Below, in pieces: positions 38,587 through 46,308 of a DNA stretch of 64,000 bases. The position numbers and the translations under genes are program-made. The notes under the pieces are model-generated. The model saw only the letters and a list, made by a program, of their open reading frames with translations, was not told where the DNA came from and did no database searches. The stretch comes from JAHEFT01 sp963700705. Its GTDB lineage: Bacteria; Pseudomonadota; Gammaproteobacteria; Xanthomonadales; SZUA-36. The stretch spans positions 248,001 through 312,000 of the forward strand of contig CAVOYQ010000010.1 of assembly GCA_963700705.1 (NCBI GenBank). The letters run 5' to 3'. The first letter of the stretch is position 1, and each line of letters begins with the position of its first letter.

Positions 38587-39180
38587 ATGAGAACCAAAAC
38601 ACAAGTACTTGTCATTGATGATGACGCAGTGGTCGGACGCAGTTTTGAACGCGTACTTAGGGAAAAAGGATATGATGTCGACACGGCGCTTTCTGGAGAA
38701 GAAGGCCTGAAGGACATGGACATGAGAGAATACGATGTCGTATTCACCGACATCAAAATGCCGGGCATCGATGGTATCGAAGTCGCGGAGCGGATCAAGG
38801 CCAAGTGCCCCTGGACGCCGGTTGTCGTAATCACCGGGTACGGCACTGAAGAAAACGAGGCGCGCGCCTCCGTGCTGGGTGTGAACGGATTTGTCCGTAA
38901 GCCCCTGACGCCGGAAATGATCGAGAGCGTGACCCTGAAAGCGCTCGAAAATCAGCCCGAGCCGCTGGTAGCCGCCAACGAAGAAGTGATTCCGGCCAAA
39001 ACACCGCTGGTGGAATTGAAGGGCTGGCGGAAAGTGCTTCGCATCGTCAGAAACATCGCTTTGTTCCTGGCAGCACCTTTCATTGCCCTGAGCTATATCA
39101 TAGCGTTGCCAATTGTTGGCCTCTACACTTTCGCAAAACTGGCGGTGGAAGCCTGGCAGAAAAAACGCGCCATCAACTGA
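38587..39180 (+). CDS. Receiver domain protein with a C-terminal membrane segment
   Basis: 197 residues. The receiver domain (residues 1-125) keeps the acidic triplet VIDDDA, Asp55 in VVFTDIKMPGIDG, Thr in VVITGYG and Lys in VRKPLTP. Instead of a DNA-binding output domain, it ends in a hydrophobic hairpin (NIALFLAAPFIALSYIIALPIVGLYTF, shown here only as its position, about residues 160-186) followed by a basic tail. This would tether the receiver to the inner membrane next to the cytochromes encoded downstream. It lies 21 bases after the first receiver gene. Confidence 0.8.
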   Translation: MRTKTQVLVIDDDAVVGRSFERVLREKGYDVDTALSGEEGLKDMDMREYDVVFTDIKMPGIDGIEVAERIKAKCPWTPVVVITGYGTEENEARASVLGVNGFVRKPLTPEMIESVTLKALENQPEPLVAANEEVIPAKTPLVELKGWRKVLRIVRNIALFLAAPFIALSYIIALPIVGLYTFAKLAVEAWQKKRAIN

Positions 39181-39219
39181 TGGCACGCTGACCGGGTTCC
39201 GATATTGAGGTACTGATAG

Positions 39220-40524
39220 ATGAAACCCGGATTGATTGTTGGCTCCTTGCTGTTGGCCATCGCCTTACTGGCGATGGCCTCGGCATTAAACGCTGCTGAA
39301 AACCAGGAAGAAGTCGCAAATCCTGATCTGAAATGCCTGAAGTGTCACTCCAAGAACCTCAAGAAAAGCCTCGAAGACGGCGATAAAATGTCGCTGCACA
39401 TCGACGGGGCTGAATTTGCAGATTCCGTACACAACGTGATCGGCTGCACCGGCTGCCACCGGGACGTGCCAAAGGGCAAGCACCCGTCCAAGCAACCCGT
39501 TGCAAGCCTGCGCGCCTACTCCGTTGAACGCAACGAGACCTGCAGTCAGTGCCACGAGGATCATTACGCGGACTACAAGGCAAGCATCCACGCCAGCCTG
39601 GTCGAGCAAGGCAACATCAATGCACCGGTATGCTCGGACTGCCACGGCGCCCACTCGATCCAGCCGCGCGCAGACTTTGAACCGGTCAATGGCGAGCCTT
39701 GCAGCAAATGCCATGAGGACATTTACCAGGCCTACGCTACCAGCGTGCATGGCCACGCCAGGACCGCAGGCAACGAGATTCGCGGCAAGTTCGTCAAGGC
39801 GCCGGTCTGTTCAGATTGTCACCAGGCGCACCGGATATTGGCGGTAGCCGATGCGGACTACCTGGTGCCGGTCTGCATTGACTGCCACGAGGTGGCCAAA
39901 CTGGCGCACGAACAGTGGCTGCCAAACGCCGCGATGCACATGAAATCTGTGGGCTGTGCGGTCTGCCATGCGCCACAAGCGGAATTGCGGGTCAACCTGC
40001 AGTTGTATGACCGGGTGAAGGGGACGCCGGTCAAGCAGAACGTCAGCAACGCGACCGTACAGAAAACGCTCGAGGAAATTGATACCGATGGCGATGGCCT
40101 GGACCCGGTCGAGCTATGGAAACTGATGCTGCACGTGGACGAACAGGAACCGGCCAGCAACATCATCCTGCGCGGCCGCCTGGAAGTTGCCTCGGGGGTA
40201 GACGCGCATCGCCTGGCTTCCAGCACGGAAGCGATTCGTTCGTGTGAAAACTGTCACCAGGGCAACGCCGAAGCCTTTCAGAATGTCACCGTCTCGATCA
40301 ACCGGCCCGATGGCCGGAAAGAAACCTACAAGGCCAACAGGAAAGTGTTGAACTCGCCCATTTCGGTGGACTCCGTCGGCGGCTTTTATGCTCCTGGCGG
40401 AACCCGGATCAAGCTGCTCGACGTCCTGCTGGTGCTCGCCCTCGTGCTTGGCCTGGCCGTCCCGGTGGGACACTGGGCACTTGGCAAATACCTGCGCAAG
40501 AAAAAAAAGAATGGAGTTAAATAG
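39220..40524 (+). CDS. Membrane-anchored nonahaem c-type cytochrome
   Basis: 434 residues. A signal sequence (GSLLLAIALLAMASALNA) is followed by nine CxxCH motifs (CLKCH, CTGCH, CSQCH, CSDCH, CSKCH, CSDCH, CIDCH, CAVCH, CENCH). Between the eighth and ninth there is an EF-hand-like loop DTDGDGLDPVELW near residues 288-300. A C-terminal helix (VLLVLALVLGLAVPVGHWAL) and a polylysine tail place the haem domain in the periplasm. It abuts the cytochrome b gene (no gap), so the pair most likely forms a quinone-linked complex, equivalent to the fused protein at 35368-37309. It is driven by the sigma-54 promoter. Confidence 0.85.
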   Translation: MKPGLIVGSLLLAIALLAMASALNAAENQEEVANPDLKCLKCHSKNLKKSLEDGDKMSLHIDGAEFADSVHNVIGCTGCHRDVPKGKHPSKQPVASLRAYSVERNETCSQCHEDHYADYKASIHASLVEQGNINAPVCSDCHGAHSIQPRADFEPVNGEPCSKCHEDIYQAYATSVHGHARTAGNEIRGKFVKAPVCSDCHQAHRILAVADADYLVPVCIDCHEVAKLAHEQWLPNAAMHMKSVGCAVCHAPQAELRVNLQLYDRVKGTPVKQNVSNATVQKTLEEIDTDGDGLDPVELWKLMLHVDEQEPASNIILRGRLEVASGVDAHRLASSTEAIRSCENCHQGNAEAFQNVTVSINRPDGRKETYKANRKVLNSPISVDSVGGFYAPGGTRIKLLDVLLVLALVLGLAVPVGHWALGKYLRKKKKNGVK

Positions 40525-41188
40525 ATGACTACACCAGACGCCAAGCACGGTAATTCCGAGTTGCAGCAAGAAAGGGTCTATCTTCACCCGGTGCCGGTGC
40601 GAATCTGGCACTGGCTGAATGCGCTCGGATTCGTGATCCTGATCCTGACCGGTTTCCAGCTCCGCTATGTGGACCTGTTCAACGTGATAACTTTTGAAAC
40701 CGCCGTCCACGTGCATAACTGGGTTGGCTTTGCGGTTATCGCAAACTGGTTTCTGTGGTTCTTCTATTACCTGACTTCAGACAAAATCACCAATTACCAC
40801 CCCGACCTCGATGCCGCAGGTTTCTTTGAACGGTTCTTTCGCCAGGCCCAGTTCTATGGCCAGGGCATTTTCAAGGGCGACAAGCGGCCGCACAACGTGC
40901 AGCCGAGCGACAAATTCAACCCGATGCAGAAACTGACTTACCAGTTCATGATGTTCATCACGGTGCCCATCACCTTCCTGTCAGGACTGATGATGTGGGA
41001 CGTCGACCGCTTTGAATTCCTGATCAATGCTGTCGGCGGCATCCGGGTGGTCAATACCGTGCACGTGCTGATGTTCATCATGTTCGTGCTGTTCATGTTC
41101 GTACACGCCTACATGGGCATGCTGGGGCCCAAGTGGTCATTCGCACTACAAGGAAATGTTCACGGGGTACGAAGAGCCCCATGATTGA
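40525..41188 (+). CDS. Cytochrome b561-type membrane subunit, frameshifted near its end
   Basis: About 220 residues of a formate-dehydrogenase-gamma/thiosulfate-reductase-type cytochrome b. Haem-b histidines are seen in VRIWHWLNALGFVILILTG, AVHVHNWVGFAVIANWFLWF and VHVLMFIMFVLFMFVHAYMG. It lacks haem c motifs and is expected to exchange electrons with quinones and pass them to the nonahaem partner encoded immediately upstream. In the annotated frame it ends GNVHGVRRAP at 41184. Shifting one base near 41140 gives HYKEMFTGYEEPHD, which is how such proteins normally end, with a stop at 41188. Confidence 0.82.
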
Positions 41189-41298
41189 GTCTCGCTTCCC
41201 TGCTCCGGTCGCTGCGCGCCCGAAGGCGGCTTCACTCGACAACATTGTCTGACCGGGCCTCTGGCTTCGCCAGCCGCCCCGGTGGGTATGCCGCTGAT

Positions 41299-42702
41299 TT
41301 AATCCGTTTCGTTGCCGCGGATGCGGATGTCGTATTTTTTCATCAGGGCCTGGAAATTGGTCCGTTGCATGCCGGTTTCCTCGGCAGCCCGGGTAACGTT
41401 CCATTGATTGCGTTTCAGCGCACCGAGGACGAAATGTTTTTCCAGGTTCTCGACGGACTTCTGCCGGGCGATTTTCTTGATTTCCTTGAGTTCATCGGAC
41501 GTCCGCGGCGCATTCAGATCAGCCTGCGGGGCCATATCGATAATGTTCAGCAGGTGGCCCTGGCGGATGACATCACCGCCGGCCAGGATGACCGCCCGCT
41601 GAATGACGTTCTCGAGTTCACGGACGTTTCCCGGCCAGTCGTGGTTCATCAAAAAGTTAATCGCCTCGGCTGAAAATTCCGTGGCCTTGTGGTTCATATC
41701 TTCGCTGAAATGCGCGAGGAAGTGATTCGCCAACGCCTTGATATCATCCCCCCGCTCACGCAGCGGCGGAATTTCGATCGGAAAGATATTGATCCGGTAG
41801 TAGAGGTCCTCGCGAAACTCACCATCGGCGACCATGCTTTCCAGGTCTTTGTTGGTTGCGGTTATCAGCCGGATATCGACGGTCTGGACACGTGTATCCC
41901 CGACCGCCTTGAATTCCCGTTCCTCGATGAAGCGCAATAACTTGGCCTGGGTGGTCATCGAAATATTGCCGATTTCATCCAGGAACAGGGTTCCACCATC
42001 GGCCGTTTCAAACAGGCCTTTCTTGTTGGAAACCGCCCCGGTGAAAGAACCTTTTACGTGACCGAACAACTCGCTTTCGAGCAGGTTTTCACTGAGGGAA
42101 GTGCAGTCGACCGGAACAAAAGGCCGGTCCTTGCGCAGGCTGTTGTAGTGAATGGCGCGCGCGATGAGTTCCTTGCCGGTTCCGCTTTCACCCCTGATCA
42201 TCACGGTGCTGTTGGTCGGAGCGCACCGTGCGATCATCCGGTACATGTTCTGCATGGGCGGACTGGAACCGATGATGTTTTCAAAGTGGTAGCTGGAGCC
42301 GTTGTCGCTTTCCTGGCCCAGCGTTCCTTCGCGCAGGGCTCTCCGGTCGAATGCCCTGGCCACCAGCGTCTTCAGCTGGTCCGGTTCGAAAGGTTTGGGC
42401 AGGTAGTCCAGCGCGCCGAGTTTCATCGCCTGGACGGCGGTTCCGATGTCGTGCAGACCGGTGATCATGATGACGTCGATATCCGGACGCGCTTCTTTCA
42501 CGCGGCGCAGCACCTCGATGCCATCCATTTTTGGCATCTTGATGTCCAGGATCAGGACGTCATAGGCATTCTCATTGACCATCTCCAACGCCGAAAGGCC
42601 ATCGCTCGCCGTGTCGATTTCGTAATCGTCATCCCTGAGTATCCGCAGGCAGCTGCGCAGGACGATCTCTTCGTCATCAACGATCAGAATCCGTCCTTTC
42701 AT
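41299..42702 (-). CDS. NtrC-family sigma-54-dependent response regulator
   Basis: 467 residues. The receiver domain has Asp53 in ILDIKMPKMDG. The AAA+ domain has Walker A GESGTGKE, Walker B-type LFLDEIGN and the sigma-54 contact loop as GSFTGA, a one-residue variant of the usual GAFTGA. The C-terminal Fis-type helix-turn-helix is NVTRAAEETGMQRTNFQALMKKY. On phosphorylation it should activate sigma-54 promoters from an upstream site; the near-perfect promoter at 38108 and the dyad at 37911 are obvious candidates. Its start overlaps the stop of the sensor kinase (ATGA), so the two form a cognate pair. Confidence 0.92.
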   Translation of the reverse strand: MKGRILIVDDEEIVLRSCLRILRDDDYEIDTASDGLSALEMVNENAYDVLILDIKMPKMDGIEVLRRVKEARPDIDVIMITGLHDIGTAVQAMKLGALDYLPKPFEPDQLKTLVARAFDRRALREGTLGQESDNGSSYHFENIIGSSPPMQNMYRMIARCAPTNSTVMIRGESGTGKELIARAIHYNSLRKDRPFVPVDCTSLSENLLESELFGHVKGSFTGAVSNKKGLFETADGGTLFLDEIGNISMTTQAKLLRFIEEREFKAVGDTRVQTVDIRLITATNKDLESMVADGEFREDLYYRINIFPIEIPPLRERGDDIKALANHFLAHFSEDMNHKATEFSAEAINFLMNHDWPGNVRELENVIQRAVILAGGDVIRQGHLLNIIDMAPQADLNAPRTSDELKEIKKIARQKSVENLEKHFVLGALKRNQWNVTRAAEETGMQRTNFQALMKKYDIRIRGNETD

Positions 42703-44315
42703 TCACCAATCCCCGGCATATTGTTGGTATTTACTCCAAGAGGAAGGTAAATACGAAATTCCGTTCCGACACCCACCGTGCTATTCACCTCGATCGTCCC
42801 ACCGTGCGCCGCAATTGTACCGTGACTGACGGACAATCCCAGCCCTGTACCCTTTCCAACACTCTTGGTCGTGAAGAAAGGATCGAAAATTCGCTGAAGG
42901 TTTTCTTCCGGTATTCCGCAACCGGTGTCGATGATCGTAATTTCGGCCATCGGTCCGGATTTTTCATCGCCATCATCGCTTCCGGGAGAAATCCGGGTTC
43001 GTATCGTGATGCTGCCGTCCGTTTCAATGGCGTGCTGCGCATTCACCAGCAGGTTCATGAGGACCTGCTTCACCAGGTCCTCGTCGATCCAGACCGGGGG
43101 CAGTGTCTCATCAAGGTCGAGAATGATCTCAATGTCCGCGATCTGCGCAGACTGGCCGATCAACTCGGTGGTCTGCTCCACCAGGACATTGAGGTTGGAA
43201 TATTTCTTTTCCGGTGTTTTTTCCCGTGCGAAATCCAGCAGGCGCCGGATGATGGTCGCACATCGCTTGGTCTCCCGGATGACCAGGTCCAGGTCCTCGG
43301 CCTCGGGGCTGCCGTCCGGCATCTGTTTGCGCACCAGGTGAGAAAAGGTCAGAACACCGGTCAGGGGATTGTTCAGCTCATGGGCAATACCGGCCGCCAG
43401 CAAGCCGACCGACGCCAGTTTTTCACCACGTGCGGCCTCGGCCTGGGCCAACTGGAGCTCCCGCGTGGCTTCCGCCACTTTTTGTTCGAGCGTATGGCCC
43501 CATTCCTGCAGCTCGTCACGCGACTTGCGCAGCGCCTTTGTCACTCTGTTGAACGACTCGGCCAGATTTCCGAATTCGTCGCCGCTGCGGACCGGAATCT
43601 GTTGGTCCAGGTCACCGTCCGCCAACCGGGCGGCACAATCCTTGAGATCCCCAAGCGGCCGGTAAACGGCCCGCTGAACCAGCAGGCTGACGAGTATTGC
43701 GGCGAAACTGATGAAACCCAGCGCCAGCACCACGATGGAAACGGTATTTTTCCGGATCATCTTGTTGATATGGCTCAGGGGATAAACAATATCCAATACG
43801 CCCAAAACGGCCTGATTGGCGGGATGTGCATGGCAACTGGCATTCGAACAGGTCGGCTCATTCCGGATCACGGCCGTGGTGCCCAGCATGCGTTCTCCGT
43901 CAGGCGTGGTGAAAAACCTCGGCCGGCCAAACATCGGGCTCGCCAGTTTCGATTTTTCGTCCTGGTGGCAGGCCAGGCAGGCTTCAGCCTCCTGGTCAAC
44001 CATTTCCCCAATTTCCGCCGTTACGGTTGAATGGATGACTTTGCCGTTTTTGCTCAGGATCCTGACCCGGTCGATATCTTTCTGATTACCCACGTCCTGG
44101 ATAATCTGGTTAACGTGCTCGGGCTGGTTCTGCAGCATTGCGAAACGCGTGCTCTTGATCACGACTTCCGAAAGCTGCGCGGCGTGACTGATCGCCTCCC
44201 TCAGGAGCTCCTCACGGCTGTTTCGCACCACCAGGAAGGTGAATAAAAACGCCGCAATGGTCAGTGCAACGACCAGGTAAATGCCGACCTTGACCCTCAG
44301 GCTGCTCCACGTCAT
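42699..44315 (-). CDS. Sensor histidine kinase with a periplasmic c-haem domain
   Basis: 538 residues. Helix 1 (about 11-30) and helix 2 (about 191-213) bracket a ~160-residue periplasmic domain carrying a CxxCH haem site CLACH at 113-117 and a CX4CH site CSNASCH at 156-162. A HAMP domain follows, then a coiled linker, HisKA with phospho-acceptor His312 in AAGIAHELNNPL, and a HATPase with N-box NLLVNAQHAI, DTGCGIP and GKGTGLGLS. Covalent haem in the sensor domain suggests sensing of redox state or a diatomic gas. The gene is coupled by ATGA overlaps to hemY upstream and the NtrC regulator downstream. Confidence 0.88.
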   Translation of the reverse strand: MTWSSLRVKVGIYLVVALTIAAFLFTFLVVRNSREELLREAISHAAQLSEVVIKSTRFAMLQNQPEHVNQIIQDVGNQKDIDRVRILSKNGKVIHSTVTAEIGEMVDQEAEACLACHQDEKSKLASPMFGRPRFFTTPDGERMLGTTAVIRNEPTCSNASCHAHPANQAVLGVLDIVYPLSHINKMIRKNTVSIVVLALGFISFAAILVSLLVQRAVYRPLGDLKDCAARLADGDLDQQIPVRSGDEFGNLAESFNRVTKALRKSRDELQEWGHTLEQKVAEATRELQLAQAEAARGEKLASVGLLAAGIAHELNNPLTGVLTFSHLVRKQMPDGSPEAEDLDLVIRETKRCATIIRRLLDFAREKTPEKKYSNLNVLVEQTTELIGQSAQIADIEIILDLDETLPPVWIDEDLVKQVLMNLLVNAQHAIETDGSITIRTRISPGSDDGDEKSGPMAEITIIDTGCGIPEENLQRIFDPFFTTKSVGKGTGLGLSVSHGTIAAHGGTIEVNSTVGVGTEFRIYLPLGVNTNNMPGIGE

Positions 44316-45694
44316 GACTTTGGCCCCCCGGCGAAGCCGGCGACCGACCGGGCGGTCTTGTCCGCATTCAACACGCAGTCGTTCAGGCTTACCCCGCGAA
44401 ACGCGTTTCCGGTCAACACCAGGCCAGGAAGCGCCTCGAGCTGGCGGTCAATCGCCGCCAGCCTGTCTGCATGGCCCACCCGGTACTGGGGAATGGCCTG
44501 GTCATGGCGGTAAATGCTGACAAAATCGGGCTCGGCATTGAGCCCCATGATGTCCGCGAGATCCGACAGCACCCGGTCCAGCAGCTGCTCATCCGGCAGC
44601 TCCGCCAGTTGTGGCGACCGCGCCCCGCCGACCATGGCCCGAAACAGCACGGAACCTTCGGGTGCGCGGCCGGGAAAAACATTGGAATCCACCACGGTGC
44701 CCAGGATCCCGCGGTTTTCCCGGGAAGGAACCAGGAAGCCGAAACCGTCCAGGCAGTGACCCGCTTTCCGGTTGCTGTAGCCGAGGCAAACCACGGCCAG
44801 CGGCGGGTAGGGAATGCCCCTGAGCAATTCCGCTACACCCGGCGCCAGGTCACCCAGGATTTTCGCCTGCGCATGGGCGGGAGCCGCCAGCACCAGGGCG
44901 TCAAATTCTTCACTGGAGCCGTCTTCCTGGTGAACGGTATACAGCCGGCCGCTGCGGCTGATGCCCCGGGTTGGCGAATTGACCCGGACCCGCGTCCCGA
45001 GCCGGGCTGTCAGCGTATCGGTCAGAACGGACATGCCGCCGGCGAATGAGGTCAGCAGTCCGCCCGGCCCCGGTCCCGGTGTGTCTTTTTTACCGCTGCG
45101 CCGGGCTGCTTTTTGCAGCTTGATCAAACCCAGTATCAGGCTGCGGTATTCGGATTCGACTTCGTGCATGCGGGGAAAGCAGCTTTTCAGGCTCATGTTC
45201 CGGGCGTCTCCGGCGAACACGCCGGAGGCCATCGGGTCGATCAGTTTTTCGAAAGCCTCGCGGCCCAGGTGCCGGGTACCGAACTGCGCCAGCGTTTCAT
45301 CGGCCTTGTCCGCCTTGCGGGTGAACACCTCGCCCATCACCCTGAGACGGCCGGGGACGCTCAACAGTTTTGAAGTCAGGAAGCTCGCGGGGCTTTCCGG
45401 CAGTTGGTGCAGTTCGCTTTCGCTGTAGACATAACGCTTTTTGGCCGCGACATTGGCGGACACCGGGGTCAGACCGATATCCGCACAAAGCTCCAGTGTC
45501 CGGGGACTCTTGTCCAGGAAAGCATTGACGCCCCACTCGCACAGGAAGCCCTGCGGGGTGACTTCGGTCATGACTTTTCCGCCGGTTTGCGCCGCCGCTT
45601 CAAAGACCACGATTTCGGCGTCAGGGTCACGCGCAAGGATTGCCTGCGCGGTCGCCAGTCCGGATATTCCGGCGCCCACAACTCCTGTTTTCAC
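44312..45694 (-). CDS. hemY: Protoporphyrinogen oxidase, oxygen-dependent type
   Basis: 460 residues. The N-terminal FAD-binding motif is VGAGISGLATA, followed by VVFEAAAQTGGKV. PPO-specific segments include PQGFLCEWGVNAFLD, FIDPMASGVFAGD-like (EKLIDPMASGVFAGDA) and the C-terminal LVLTGNAFRGVSLNDCV. It oxidises protoporphyrinogen IX to protoporphyrin IX, the penultimate step of haem synthesis, at the cytoplasmic membrane face. It is the first gene of an operon with the c-haem sensor kinase and the NtrC regulator, which ties haem supply to the cytochrome regulators. It is divergent from the conduit-fumarate reductase operon. Confidence 0.9.
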   Translation of the reverse strand: MKTGVVGAGISGLATAQAILARDPDAEIVVFEAAAQTGGKVMTEVTPQGFLCEWGVNAFLDKSPRTLELCADIGLTPVSANVAAKKRYVYSESELHQLPESPASFLTSKLLSVPGRLRVMGEVFTRKADKADETLAQFGTRHLGREAFEKLIDPMASGVFAGDARNMSLKSCFPRMHEVESEYRSLILGLIKLQKAARRSGKKDTPGPGPGGLLTSFAGGMSVLTDTLTARLGTRVRVNSPTRGISRSGRLYTVHQEDGSSEEFDALVLAAPAHAQAKILGDLAPGVAELLRGIPYPPLAVVCLGYSNRKAGHCLDGFGFLVPSRENRGILGTVVDSNVFPGRAPEGSVLFRAMVGGARSPQLAELPDEQLLDRVLSDLADIMGLNAEPDFVSIYRHDQAIPQYRVGHADRLAAIDRQLEALPGLVLTGNAFRGVSLNDCVLNADKTARSVAGFAGGPKS

Positions 45695-45774
45695 TTTGTC
45701 ATACCACTAATGATAATATTCATTCGGAATTTTACCCTTTTTAGGGTTGGGGCCGTCCAAACCTTCCGTTTAGT

Positions 45775-45816
45775 TGACATGCATCATGAGTATTCTGACG
45801 GCACCAGCGTAATTTT
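45775..45816 (+). promoter_or_regulatory. Candidate FNR-dependent class II promoter
   Basis: TTGACatgcATCAT at 45775-45788 matches the FNR consensus at 8 of 10 positions. A TAATTT -10-like hexamer is centred exactly 32 bp downstream (45811-45816), the spacing of class II FNR promoters. The predicted transcript would start near 45823, 26 bases before the first start codon of the operon. Confidence 0.5.
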
Positions 45817-45848
45817 TAACATTATTTTAAGACCTTGGAGAGTTGGCC

Positions 45849-46244
45849 ATGATCAAGACGCGAACCATCGGCAAATGGATTCTCCCCGCCTTGCTGCCCG
45901 TAGCACTTTCGGTGCTGGCCGGTTGCGCACGCGAGGAGACCGTCAGCTTTTCCCAGGACGTGAGACCGATCCTTGACCAGAATTGTATTGCCTGCCACCA
46001 GGAAGGCGGTGAAGGATTCATAGCCAGCGGTTTCAGCATGATGACTTATGAGGACCTGATGCGGGGAACGAACGCCGGCCCGATGGTCGTCGCAGGCGAC
46101 AGCCTCGGCAGCAATATGATCGTATTAATGGAAGGCCGCGCCGACCCTTCGATCAGCATGCCCCACGGCGCGATGGAACCGGTAGGCAAAGCCGATATCG
46201 AAACGATCCGGGTATGGATCGACCAGGGCGCAAAAAATAACTGA
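45849..46244 (+). CDS. Monohaem cytochrome c lipoprotein
   Basis: 131 residues from the ATG at 45849 (GGAG 10 bases upstream; a TTG two codons earlier is possible). The lipoprotein signal ends at lipobox SVLAGC. One haem motif CIACHQEGGEGF lies at about 39-50. The later SISMPHGAMEPVG segment can supply the axial Met, and DIETIRVWIDQGA is the usual C-terminal helix of such lipoprotein cytochromes. It is the first gene of the conduit operon, 64 bases before the decahaem gene. It may pass electrons to or from the decahaem protein, on the periplasmic or the outer face of the outer membrane. Confidence 0.82.
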   Translation: MIKTRTIGKWILPALLPVALSVLAGCAREETVSFSQDVRPILDQNCIACHQEGGEGFIASGFSMMTYEDLMRGTNAGPMVVAGDSLGSNMIVLMEGRADPSISMPHGAMEPVGKADIETIRVWIDQGAKNN

Positions 46245-46308
46245 GGCAGCTGTGAATCAAATAGGGTGAACAGGCCCTGAGACAACACTTCAAAGAGAGA
46301 ACAAGAAC

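Noticed and set aside
41253..41281. Hairpin between the cytochrome b and NtrC genes as a terminator
   Set aside because: CTGGC-TTC-GCCAG with imperfect outer pairing and no T tract on either strand.
42804..44030. A 408-codon open frame antisense to the sensor kinase
   Set aside because: The kinase has complete family motifs and ATGA coupling on both sides; the opposite frame is a composition shadow.
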